Shown here one piece after another: positions 55,598 through 63,544 of a DNA stretch of 64,000 bases. The stretch is from assembly GCA_002842095.1 (NCBI GenBank), contig PHCB01000005.1:62001-126000 (forward strand), read 5' to 3'. The translations under genes and the position numbers were made by a program. The stretch is from a candidate division BRC1 bacterium HGW-BRC1-1 (GTDB lineage Bacteria; Sumerlaeota; Sumerlaeia; Sumerlaeales; Sumerlaeaceae). Position 1 is the first letter of the stretch. Every line of letters begins with the position of its first letter. The notes under the pieces are model-generated. The model did not search any database. It was not told the origin of the DNA and saw only the letters and a program-made list of their open reading frames with translations.

Positions 55598-55617
55598 GTC
55601 CTCCGCACCCGGAGGAC
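55598..55617 (+). promoter_or_regulatory. Strong hairpin in the leader of the 236-residue gene
   Basis: GTCCTCCG (55598-55605) and CGGAGGAC (55610-55617) form a perfect 8-bp stem with loop CACC. There is no T tract. A second, 5-bp stem CCGCA/TGCGG lies at 55563-55577. The ribosome-binding site AAGGA follows at about 55632. Confidence 0.4.
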
Positions 55618-55643
55618 ATAGCAGACCGCAGAAGGATTGAATC

Positions 55644-56354
55644 ATGTCTTTGCGCGCCAACAATCATCGTCGCTTTTCTTTCTCCGCCCCCCGCCGGGGC
55701 AATGCGCTTTTCACCATGTTCCTTTTTCTTCTCTTACTGATCAGTTGTAGCCTGATGTATTATTACTTTCAGCGCTCACAACGCCAGCAAAGGGAACTGG
55801 ACATCTGGCGGGCCGGACGCACGCCCACCCAGTCTGAACTGGCCAGCACCATTTCCACGGTGGGAGACATCACCACAGCCTTCCGCGATTCGGTAACGAG
55901 CCTACCTGCCACAGGGATGTTTCAATCCCTGTCAGGAGCCACCGAAGCCGCGAAGCTGGATGGCGCAGCCCCATCAGATAATTTTGAGCCACCGATCAAG
56001 GAGCCCGATCCAACCCTCGCCCGGGTGCCAGACCCCGACGCAACTCCCCAACCCACTGCCACGCCTGCTGTGCCCGTGAAAACCGAAGCCGCTGCTGCAT
56101 CAGAAACTCCAAAACCCACGAAACCCCTGGCGGTGGAAGTACCCAGTTCGGCGTATTCTCCGGCCGTTGAACAGCGGAGAACAGAGGAAATTAACAGCAG
56201 ACGAGAGCCTCCCCAAACCGCGCCTCCTCCCCGATCCACACCGGCTCTCCGCCTGCGCTCACCCGCAAGAACAACCGAAACACCATCCGGGCCGGGGGCT
56301 GTACCGGTCACCGATGAAATCGGCTCCATGCTGCGAGGCAACAACAGACGTTAA
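55644..56354 (+). CDS. Single-pass membrane protein with long low-complexity tail
   Basis: 236 residues from an ATG with AAGGA upstream. One transmembrane segment (LFTMFLFLLLLISCSLMYYY, about residues 22-41) follows a basic N-terminus. Residues 42-100 could form a helix. From 105 to the end the protein is rich in Pro, Thr, Ala and Glu and is probably disordered (KPTKPLAVEVPSS; PPQTAPPPRSTPALR). No domain was recognised. It lies 115 bases after the glycosylphosphotransferase gene, with two hairpins between. It is likely an envelope protein of unknown role. Confidence 0.7.
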   Translation: MSLRANNHRRFSFSAPRRGNALFTMFLFLLLLISCSLMYYYFQRSQRQQRELDIWRAGRTPTQSELASTISTVGDITTAFRDSVTSLPATGMFQSLSGATEAAKLDGAAPSDNFEPPIKEPDPTLARVPDPDATPQPTATPAVPVKTEAAAASETPKPTKPLAVEVPSSAYSPAVEQRRTEEINSRREPPQTAPPPRSTPALRLRSPARTTETPSGPGAVPVTDEIGSMLRGNNRR

Positions 56355-56404
56355 AGTGGCATCGGCCTCTCCTGTCGGTTCGTTACATCTCCTCCTCTGG
56401 GAAG

Positions 56405-56431
56405 AATGGGAGGGATGGGAAGGATGGGAGG
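56405..56431. repeat. Nine-nucleotide tandem repeat, three units
   Basis: AATGGGAGG, GATGGGAAG and GATGGGAGG are consecutive, in the 200-base gap before clpB. The period and ATGG core match the array at 31582-31608 read on the minus strand. Confidence 0.6.
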
Positions 56432-56451
56432 AATCCTTTTACTAACAGGCA

Positions 56452-56480
56452 TTGTCCTTGCTAAGGATGATGTATGTAAT
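56452..56480 (+). promoter_or_regulatory. Candidate sigma70-type promoter of clpB
   Basis: TTGTCC (56452-56457, 4 of 6) and TGTAAT (56475-56480, 5 of 6) are separated by 17 bases, about 75 bases before the clpB ATG. The spacer holds a small palindrome TCCTT/AAGGA (56455-56467). No CIRCE element was seen. Confidence 0.45.
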
Positions 56481-56554
56481 AACATGGGTTGCGCGATTTG
56501 AGCGGATATAAACAACCCTGCCATCATGCCCTGTAGGAGAGGAACTTTCAAACC

Positions 56555-59134
56555 ATGCGAGCCGACAAATTCACCCATAAAGCCACCGAGGCACTCCAGC
56601 AGGCTCAGACCTACGCCAGCGAAAACGGTCAGATGGAAATCGCTCCCGAGCACCTTCTTCTCGCCCTCGCTTCGCAGGAGGAGGGAATCGTTCCCCCCTT
56701 ACTTCAAGCCCTGGGGATCACCGTCAAAACCTTGCAGCAACGCCTGGCCGAAATCATCGGACGCATGCCGCGCGTCGGCGGAATGCAGCAGATGCCGTCC
56801 ATCGGTCGCGCGCTACATTCGGCCATCGACCACGCTGAAAAAGAAGCCGATCGCCTCCGCGACGACTACACTTCCACCGAGCATTTGCTGGTGGGCATCG
56901 CCAAACGGCGCGACTCCGAAGCGGCGCGACTTCTGGTATCCCTTGGTGCCTCGGAGGAAACTATCCTTCAAGCCCTGACCGAGGTGCGGGGCAATCAGCG
57001 TGTGACCGATCAATCGCCAGAGGACAAATATCAGGCCCTGAAACGCTACGGCCGCGACCTGACCGAGGCCGCCCAGCAGGGCAAGCTGGACCCGGTCATT
57101 GGTCGCGACGAAGAAGTTCGTCGCATCATGCAGGTGTTATCGCGTAAAACCAAAAACAACCCCGTCCTCATCGGCGATCCCGGCGTGGGGAAAACCGCCA
57201 TCGTGGAGGGTCTGGCCCAGCGCATCACGCGCGGTGACGTACCCGAGGGATTGAAAAACAAGCGCGTCGTGGCTCTCGATATTGGCTCGCTCATTGCCGG
57301 AGCAAAGTTTCGTGGAGAATTTGAGGAACGCCTGAAGGCCGTCCTGAAAGAAGTGACCGAGTCCCAGGGACGCATTATTCTTTTCATCGACGAATTGCAC
57401 ACGGTCGTCGGCGCCGGAGCCGCAGAGGGCGCAGTGGACGCAGCCAACATGTTGAAACCTCTGCTCGCCCGAGGTGAGTTGCACACCGTGGGCGCTACCA
57501 CGGTGGACGAATATCGAAAGTACATCGAAAAGGACGCTGCCCTCGAACGCCGCTTTCAGCCCATCATGATCGACGAACCAACCGTGGACGTGACCATCTC
57601 CATCCTTCGCGGACTGCGTGATCGCTATGAGCAACACCACAAGGTGCGGATCAAGGACGCAGCGCTGGTGGCAGCCGCAACCCTCGCCCACCGCTACATC
57701 ACCGACCGCTTCCTTCCGGACAAGGCCATTGATCTGGTGGACGAGGCCGCCTCCCGTCTGCACATGGAGATTACCTCGCGGCCCGAGGAACTGGATGAAG
57801 TCCAGCGCCGTGTGGTTCAGTTGCAGGTGGAGGCCGCCGCGCTACGCAAAGAAGCCGATCCGGCAAGCAAGGATCGGCTGGAGAAACTGGAAGAAGAACT
57901 GGCCGATCTGGAAGCGCGCGAGCGCCAGATGGAAGCGGAGTGGCAGGCCGAGAAGCAGGTGGGTGATCGCATTGCTGAACTGAAAAAACAGATCGACGCC
58001 ACCAACCATGAAATTGAAGGGGCGAGCCAGCGGGCGGACTGGAACCACCTCGCAGAACTCCAGCACGGGCAATTGCCCGAATTGCAGAACAAGCTTGCCG
58101 AGGCTCAGGCGGCGGGAGATGAGGCGTCGGGCCTGGCCCGCAACGAGGTCACCGAGGAAGACATCGCCGGCATCGTGTCACGCTGGACCCACATCCCCGT
58201 CAGCAAGCTGGTGGAAGGCGAAGCGGAGAAACTTGTGCGCATGGACGAGCGGCTGGCGGAGCGCGTGGTGGGTCAAACCGATGCCCTGCGCGCCGTGAGC
58301 AACGCGGTACGGCGATCGCGGTCGGGCCTTGCCGACCCCAACCGCCCCATCGGATCGTTCATTTTTCTCGGCCCTACCGGTGTCGGTAAAACCGAGCTGG
58401 CCCGTGCCCTCGCTGAGTTCCTCTTCGACGACGAGAACAACCTCGTGCGGGTGGACATGAGCGAATACATGGAGAAGCACAGCGTTGCCCGCATGATCGG
58501 CGCGCCCCCCGGATACATAGGTTTCGAGCAGGGCGGCCAACTGACGGAGGCCGTGCGCCGCAAACCCTACTCGGTGGTTCTCCTCGATGAAATCGAGAAG
58601 GCCCACCCCGATGTTTTCAACGTCCTGCTTCAGTTGCTGGAAGACGGGCGACTGACAGATGGACAGGGACGCCTGGTCAACTTCCGCAACACGGTCCTCA
58701 TCATGACGTCCAACATTGCCTCATCGATGATCGAGGCCATGGCCGGAAAGGATCAGGAAAAGATGTCGAAAGCTGTGCGCGAAGAATTGCGCAATCATTT
58801 CCGGCCAGAGTTCCTCAACCGTGTGGATGAAGTCATCGTATTCCACCCTCTATCCCGCGAAAACATCGCTTCGATTATCGACATTCAAATGCGCCGGGTG
58901 CTCGATCGCCTGGCTGAGCGAAAAATCGGTCTTGTGCTTACACCGTCGGCACGGCAGTTCATCGCATCAGAGGGGTATGACCCGGCTTACGGGGCACGCC
59001 CTTTGAAGCGAGCCATTCAATCGGAAATCTTAGACCCCCTCAGCCTGCATTTGCTGGAGGGCGACTTCCTCGAAGGCGACACTGTAGTTGCGGATAAAGA
59101 CGAAGGCGCACGACTCACCTTCCGGAAAGAATAA
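56555..59134 (+). CDS. clpB: ATP-dependent chaperone ClpB
   Basis: 859 residues, the normal length. Clp N repeats begin [19 protein letters not shown]. The first AAA+ domain has Walker A GDPGVGKT near residue 207 and Walker B ILFIDELH. The long coiled-coil M domain covers about 400-530, and its presence separates ClpB from ClpA and ClpC. The second AAA+ domain has [19 protein letters not shown] near 606 and [20 protein letters not shown]. ClpB disaggregates proteins with DnaK. GGAGAGGA lies upstream of the ATG. der begins two bases after the stop, so the two are co-transcribed. Confidence 0.97.
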   Translation: MRADKFTHKATEALQQAQTYASENGQMEIAPEHLLLALASQEEGIVPPLLQALGITVKTLQQRLAEIIGRMPRVGGMQQMPSIGRALHSAIDHAEKEADRLRDDYTSTEHLLVGIAKRRDSEAARLLVSLGASEETILQALTEVRGNQRVTDQSPEDKYQALKRYGRDLTEAAQQGKLDPVIGRDEEVRRIMQVLSRKTKNNPVLIGDPGVGKTAIVEGLAQRITRGDVPEGLKNKRVVALDIGSLIAGAKFRGEFEERLKAVLKEVTESQGRIILFIDELHTVVGAGAAEGAVDAANMLKPLLARGELHTVGATTVDEYRKYIEKDAALERRFQPIMIDEPTVDVTISILRGLRDRYEQHHKVRIKDAALVAAATLAHRYITDRFLPDKAIDLVDEAASRLHMEITSRPEELDEVQRRVVQLQVEAAALRKEADPASKDRLEKLEEELADLEARERQMEAEWQAEKQVGDRIAELKKQIDATNHEIEGASQRADWNHLAELQHGQLPELQNKLAEAQAAGDEASGLARNEVTEEDIAGIVSRWTHIPVSKLVEGEAEKLVRMDERLAERVVGQTDALRAVSNAVRRSRSGLADPNRPIGSFIFLGPTGVGKTELARALAEFLFDDENNLVRVDMSEYMEKHSVARMIGAPPGYIGFEQGGQLTEAVRRKPYSVVLLDEIEKAHPDVFNVLLQLLEDGRLTDGQGRLVNFRNTVLIMTSNIASSMIEAMAGKDQEKMSKAVREELRNHFRPEFLNRVDEVIVFHPLSRENIASIIDIQMRRVLDRLAERKIGLVLTPSARQFIASEGYDPAYGARPLKRAIQSEILDPLSLHLLEGDFLEGDTVVADKDEGARLTFRKE

Positions 59135-59136
59135 TT

Positions 59137-60507
59137 TTGGAAAAGACACTCATTAACCGCCACCTCCCCATCGTGGCTATCGTCGGACGTCCGAACGTGG
59201 GCAAGTCGACGCTGTTCAACCGTATCACCGGTCACCGCAAAGCTGTGGTACTCGATACGCCCGGCATTACCCGCGACCGCAATTATCACATTGCAGAATG
59301 GGAGGGTCAGTCGTTCCTGCTGATCGACACCGGCGGCTATGAGATGGACCCTGAGCAGCCCCTTCTCCGCCAGATGCGGGAACAAACGCTGATGGCCGTG
59401 GAAGAAGCCGACGCCATCATCTTTCTGACGGACCTCGACGAACCGATGAATCCAACCGACGACGACGTCATGCAGATTCTGCGTCGAACCCGCAAGCCGG
59501 TCTTCACGGCGGTGAACAAGTGCGACAACCGCGATCGCCGTGACCTTGCGGCCATCGAGTTTGCCCGCTACGGCGCCGACCGCGTGTTTGGCGTGAGCGC
59601 CCTGCATGGCAGCGGAACCACCGACCTGCTCGATGCGCTGATCGATTCATTGCCCGATGACCGCGCCGATGCCATGCCCGAAGAGGGCATCCGCATCGCG
59701 GTGGTGGGCAGGCCAAATGTCGGCAAGTCGACCCTGGTAAACAAGATTCTCGGTTTCGAGCGGGCCATAGCGAGTGCCATCCCCGGCACCACCCGCGATT
59801 CCATCGATACGACCTTCGAGCGCGGCGGACAGACCTACACGCTGATCGACACAGCGGGCATTCGACGCCGTGGCAAGATTCAGAAAGGCGCCGAAAAACT
59901 CAGCGCCGTTTCTGCGGTCATGAGCCTTGAGCGTTGCGACATCGCCATCGTCATCATCGACGCCATCGACGGCCTTACAGATCAGGATGCGCACATAGCC
60001 GGCTACGCAGTGGACGCCGGTTGCGGGGTGATCCTTGCCGTAAACAAATGGGACGCCGTGGAGAAAGACAATTCCACTGCGGGAACCATGGTGCGCGAAC
60101 TGCGCGATGAACTTGGTTTCATGCGTCACGCCCCCATCATTCAGATTTCAGCCCTCAGCGGTCAGCGCGTAGAAAAGCTGTTCGAAATTGTGAACCGGGT
60201 CTTTGTAGAATACGAAAAGCAGATCGACACGAGTGAACTCAACCAATGGCTAAAGCGGGCAACCACGCACCTCTCCCCGCCGGTACACAGCGGCCGGCAG
60301 GCCAAGATAAAATACGTTACCCAAACCGGGATCAAGCCCCCCAGCTTTGTGCTTTTCGTGAACGACCCGAAGCTTGTCCACTTCAGCTATCAGCGCTACC
60401 TGACCAATCAGCTCAGGGAAGCATACGGTTTCGAGGGCGTGCCCATCCGTTTGCGTTTCCGCAAAAAAGCAGAGGATTCGCCCTTCGCTCCAAAAAAGAA
60501 AGGTTGA
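59137..60507 (+). CDS. der: Ribosome-associated GTPase Der (EngA)
   Basis: 456 residues with two tandem G domains. The first has VGRPNVGKSTLFNRI near residue 16, DTGGYE and NKCD. The second has VGRPNVGKSTLVNKILGF near 190, DTAGIRRRGKI and NKWD. The C-terminal KH-like domain contains NDPKLVHFSYQRYLTNQLRE and ends in a basic tail. Der is needed for 50S subunit assembly. The start is a TTG at 59137, two bases after the clpB stop, with a GGAAAGAA upstream; initiation probably depends on coupling to clpB translation. Confidence 0.96.
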   Translation: MEKTLINRHLPIVAIVGRPNVGKSTLFNRITGHRKAVVLDTPGITRDRNYHIAEWEGQSFLLIDTGGYEMDPEQPLLRQMREQTLMAVEEADAIIFLTDLDEPMNPTDDDVMQILRRTRKPVFTAVNKCDNRDRRDLAAIEFARYGADRVFGVSALHGSGTTDLLDALIDSLPDDRADAMPEEGIRIAVVGRPNVGKSTLVNKILGFERAIASAIPGTTRDSIDTTFERGGQTYTLIDTAGIRRRGKIQKGAEKLSAVSAVMSLERCDIAIVIIDAIDGLTDQDAHIAGYAVDAGCGVILAVNKWDAVEKDNSTAGTMVRELRDELGFMRHAPIIQISALSGQRVEKLFEIVNRVFVEYEKQIDTSELNQWLKRATTHLSPPVHSGRQAKIKYVTQTGIKPPSFVLFVNDPKLVHFSYQRYLTNQLREAYGFEGVPIRLRFRKKAEDSPFAPKKKG

Positions 60508-60522
60508 GGGTTTTTAAGAGAA

Positions 60523-62007
60523 TCAGCCCGCAGCGGCAGTGCGGCGCATGGTGTCCATGGCCAGACAGAAGGCAGCGTAGAATTCACGGACAACCTTGCC
60601 CTCGAATTCACTCAACAGACCTTCCTCAACACCTTCCTGCGATTCGTTGAACATCGTCACCAGGTGCTGATAGAGCGACTCGATTTGTTCGTCCGAGCGT
60701 CCCTCAAGGTTCATCTTGAACAACTGAATACGGGGATCATCCTGAGACATCTTGGGCAACTGCCCCGTACCATACAAACGCTTGGCGTGAGAAAGGGTGG
60801 CGGGTCTGTCGGAAGCGGCAGCACGGGCAGCCGTAGCGGTGCTGGCCCTTCCCGCACTCTTCGTTTTTGAAGCCGCACGCGAACCGGTGGTGGCTTTTCC
60901 GCTCTCAGTGGCAGTTTTGGGAACTGGTTCAACCTGCGCAACCCCACCCACCGTCGGTTCGGCGGTTTCTCCATCTTTTACGCCGATGGAAGTCTTCAGA
61001 TCACTCAGCCAAGCCTCAAAAGCCTGCTCGCGCTCGCCCTTGGTGTCTCCCGCGGCCTTCTTTAGTTTCAAGGCGTGGTCTATCTTTGACGCCATTTCCC
61101 GCATGGCGGGATTGCCCGGCGTATAGCGAAGACCCAACTCGATGGTTTCTTTCGCTTTCTTCAGGTTGTTCTCGCGCACATAATGCGCGGTGGCGGTCCG
61201 CAACTCTTCAACCGCATCGAACTGGTTGCCCTGCCGCAGCAGAATCTCACCGAGGATTCGGTGGCTGTCGGGATACTCCGGGCACAGCTCGATCATCTTG
61301 CGACAGATCTGCCCGGCGTCCTTCATCTCGCCCTTGCGCACGTGGCGATCCACGACCCACTTCAGTTGCGCCACGGCTTCATCCTCGCGCTTGAGACGCG
61401 AAAAAAGGTAGCTCAACTGCTTGCGCACTTTCACGTCGTCGGGCGAAATGATCAGCAGGATATTGTAAATGTGCAGGGTTTTGTCCAACTCGCCCCGCAC
61501 ACCAAAATGCTCTGCCGCCGTTAGATATTCGCGGTAACCCCGGTCGCGGTCGCCCAATTCGAGATACAATGCCGCAAGGCGGCATCGCGAAATAACGTTG
61601 GAGGAATCAAGTTGCACCGCCTTGGTCAGCAGCGGCACGGCCTCCACCAGCGAGCCCTCCTGGATGAGCTTGTCGGCCCGCTCCACGAGGTCGGTGTCAC
61701 CCTCCCCCTGAGACTTGATGCGCCCCACAACCTCGCCCACTTCGCAACCCGTATAGGCTGCGTAAAAATCGAGCAGGTTTCCACCCTTGTGCCCCGGACA
61801 ATTCATATACTGGCACCGATAGGTGTTTTTATCGGTATAAATAATCAGCGAGCGACGAACCTGATCCTTGTGCAAGGGGCAGAACAGGCGGATGCTGTTG
61901 CCTTCGTGGTACAGCGAACTTTCGGTGAAACCCATCTGCATCAACAGATCGGCTGCATCCAGAGATGCGTTGAAGGTTGATTCCTCATCCGTAAAATTAT
62001 AATTCAC
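60523..62007 (-). CDS. CHC2 (DnaG-type) zinc-finger protein fused to TPR repeats
   Basis: 494 residues. The N-terminal 90 residues form a primase-type zinc ribbon: C43, H46, C65 and C70 (or H73), in LFCPLHKDQVRRS and YRCQYMNCPGHKGGNLLDFY. The last part matches the DnaG GNAIDFL region, but the C65-C70 spacing is two residues longer than usual. No primase catalytic or TOPRIM domain follows. Instead TPR-like helical repeats run from about 105 to 320 (LIQEGSLVEAVPLLTKAVQLD; ILGEILLRQGNQFDAVEEL), then an Ala/Thr/Ser-rich linker at 355-405 and a helical C-terminus. It may bind single-stranded nucleic acid and recruit partners. It lies head-on to der. Confidence 0.8.
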   Translation of the reverse strand: MNYNFTDEESTFNASLDAADLLMQMGFTESSLYHEGNSIRLFCPLHKDQVRRSLIIYTDKNTYRCQYMNCPGHKGGNLLDFYAAYTGCEVGEVVGRIKSQGEGDTDLVERADKLIQEGSLVEAVPLLTKAVQLDSSNVISRCRLAALYLELGDRDRGYREYLTAAEHFGVRGELDKTLHIYNILLIISPDDVKVRKQLSYLFSRLKREDEAVAQLKWVVDRHVRKGEMKDAGQICRKMIELCPEYPDSHRILGEILLRQGNQFDAVEELRTATAHYVRENNLKKAKETIELGLRYTPGNPAMREMASKIDHALKLKKAAGDTKGEREQAFEAWLSDLKTSIGVKDGETAEPTVGGVAQVEPVPKTATESGKATTGSRAASKTKSAGRASTATAARAAASDRPATLSHAKRLYGTGQLPKMSQDDPRIQLFKMNLEGRSDEQIESLYQHLVTMFNESQEGVEEGLLSEFEGKVVREFYAAFCLAMDTMRRTAAAG

Positions 62008-62057
62008 TTTTAAACGTCCACCTGTACGTTGTACTGGTTTGGTGAGGCATGCGGATT

Positions 62058-62112
62058 GGTTTCAGCAGTTTGTACACAACAGATTTGTCCTTGTGGACAA
62101 ACCTCTGAAACC
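62058..62112. repeat. 55-bp imperfect palindrome with 22-nt arms
   Basis: The arm 62058-62079 pairs with 62091-62112 at 19 of 22 positions: 8 pairs, a 2x2 mismatch, 6 pairs, a 1x1 mismatch, then 5 pairs around an 11-nt centre. The outer arms are GGTTTCAG and CTGAAACC. The right arm holds TGTGGACAA, the complement of TTGTCCACA, one base from the DnaA box TTATCCACA. It lies in the divergent gap between the CHC2-TPR gene and a secreted-protein gene. It may be an operator, a DnaA-type site or a bidirectional hairpin. Confidence 0.6.
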
Positions 62113-62158
62113 GGAATCGCAACGCCTCGCAACACTCATTTTATCAAGCGATCGGACC

Positions 62159-62677
62159 ATGAAAATCTCAACGCCTGCCTACGTCAAGTTTTTACGCCAA
62201 TTACCACTCTCCCAATATATCGCCCATACTGCAATCATTCTTTGCACACTGGTGCCGACCGCTTGGGGCGATGCGCTGAAGCACATCGACGGCACCCTCG
62301 TGGAGGGGACCATCGTAAGTGAAACCACCGAAACCATTCGCATAAAAACCCAATACGGTATTTTCACCTATCCCCGTTCGGAAATCAGGGAAATCACGCG
62401 ACCCGTCGTCGTCACGCCCACCCCGGCACCAGTGGTTACGCCCACCCCCACGCCCGTAAATTTTTTGAGCGATTTGCCCCGGGGCCCTATTAATCCGTTT
62501 GCGCCGCCGCGCAATCTTCCCAACCTGACCGAACGCGGTGCGCCCTATGCTCCGGTGACTTCGGCGCCTCTTACCGCAATAGCCCCACTTGCGCCAACAC
62601 CCGCCGTAACACCAGATCAAACACCAGTGGCGCCCGTGGGTTTGCCTGAAGGCGGAATGGCACCGCCCATCATCTGA
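62159..62677 (+). CDS. Small secreted protein with beta-barrel domain and Pro-rich tail
   Basis: 172 residues from the ATG at 62159; the longer frame to 62039 crosses the palindrome and is not favoured. A signal-like segment (IAHTAIILCTLVPTAWGDA) ends near residue 38. Residues 39-83 (HIDGTLVEGTIVSETTE, then YGIFTYPRSEIREI) match in length and pattern the C-terminal domain of the GHL10 protein at 51741-53987. The rest is a Pro/Thr/Ala-rich tail. The small domain resembles an Sm/SH3-like barrel, common as a secreted module in the PVC group. The function is unknown. Confidence 0.68.
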   Translation: MKISTPAYVKFLRQLPLSQYIAHTAIILCTLVPTAWGDALKHIDGTLVEGTIVSETTETIRIKTQYGIFTYPRSEIREITRPVVVTPTPAPVVTPTPTPVNFLSDLPRGPINPFAPPRNLPNLTERGAPYAPVTSAPLTAIAPLAPTPAVTPDQTPVAPVGLPEGGMAPPII

Positions 62678-62936
62678 CCCCACGGAATCCGTACCATGGT
62701 TGATCCCCGTACAGGCAGACTGTCCGGCAAACGGTCACTGTGTGATCTTTGTATAATTCCTTCAAAGCCACCCGGACTTCGTAAGTAATATTGGATCAGC
62801 GCTTCACGAAACGAATCTCCTTATTACACCTCCACCCCCTCCGGGCACTGGTTTCGCTTATACACTATTGCATATGGCTCTGAGCGCAATCTTTACCCCA
62901 AGGTTGCCCGGCCACGATAACAGGAGGATCTACACT
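62678..62936. other. Intergenic region, 259 bases
   Basis: No gene recognised. A TATAAT hexamer lies at about 62752, but no matching -35 box is found at the right spacing. A small palindrome TCAC-TGT-GTGA lies just upstream of it. A strong AGGAGG at the 3' end serves the next gene. Confidence 0.4.
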
Positions 62937-63233
62937 ATGAACAAGTTGTCCTTGATTTTAGCTTCCACCGCCCTGGCGGCGATTATGACGGTCGGCGCAT
63001 CAAACGCAGACGCCCGCAGCAGCTGGAGTGTTGGCATAAATACCGGCCCCGGTTACTACGGAGCTCCCGCATATTATGGCCCCTCGTACTACGGTCCCTC
63101 TTACTATTCGCGCCCAGTCTACAGGCCGAACTATTGCGCACCAACCTATTACGGCGGCTACTACGGGCGCGGCTACGCTACTCCGTATTATGCCCCTGCA
63201 CCCAGCTTTTCCTTTGGATACTCCCATCGTTAG
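62937..63233 (+). CDS. Small secreted Tyr/Pro/Gly-rich protein
   Basis: 98 residues from the ATG at 62937, which has a strong AGGAGG about ten bases upstream. A clear signal peptide (LSLILASTALAAIMTVGASNADA) is followed by a mature part of short Tyr-rich units such as GAPAYYGPSYYGPSYYSRP and YYGGYYGRGYATPYYAP. One Cys is present. It resembles in design the protein at 28286-28582. It probably coats or decorates the cell surface; no enzyme motif is seen. It ends before a 311-base gap that contains a strong terminator. Confidence 0.78.
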   Translation: MNKLSLILASTALAAIMTVGASNADARSSWSVGINTGPGYYGAPAYYGPSYYGPSYYSRPVYRPNYCAPTYYGGYYGRGYATPYYAPAPSFSFGYSHR

Positions 63234-63544
63234 AGTTTGGAAAAAGTAACACCACAACCGGATTTCGGTTTCGGAATCGAACTCAAGTCAACACGCCCGC
63301 CCACCAACAACGAGACCGATAACCGCTTTATTAAGATGGCAGACCTCTCCAAGCCCCAACACAAAATTTCGGTTAGCCAACTTTCAGGCCCGACGCCCCC
63401 TCTCTCCGGCGTCGGGCCTTTCATTTTGCCCCGAAGAATTATGATTCATCCCGATCTCAAATCAAACCGGATTCGGTGCGGTATAACAGGGCAAGCGACA
63501 TTGCTCCATCCTGTTGCGACTTCTTCGAACGGAGATTTCCAAGT
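63234..63544. other. Intergenic region, 311 bases
   Basis: No gene was recognised. It holds the strong terminator at 63386-63427 and, after it, a possible promoter region for the PTPS-like gene with TATAAC near 63483 but no convincing -35 box. The bases between 63240 and 63380 show nothing else. Confidence 0.5.
63386..63427 (+). terminator. Strong intrinsic terminator
   Basis: AGGCCCGACGCC (63386-63397) and GGCGTCGGGCCT (63408-63419) form a perfect 12-bp GC-rich stem with a 10-nt loop, followed by TTTCATTTT. It would end transcription of the small secreted-protein gene. Confidence 0.9.

Noticed and set aside
56355-56554. CIRCE or sigma32-type heat-shock element before clpB
   Set aside because: No TTAGCACTC-like inverted repeat and no CTTGAA/CCCCAT pair could be found; an ordinary promoter match is better.
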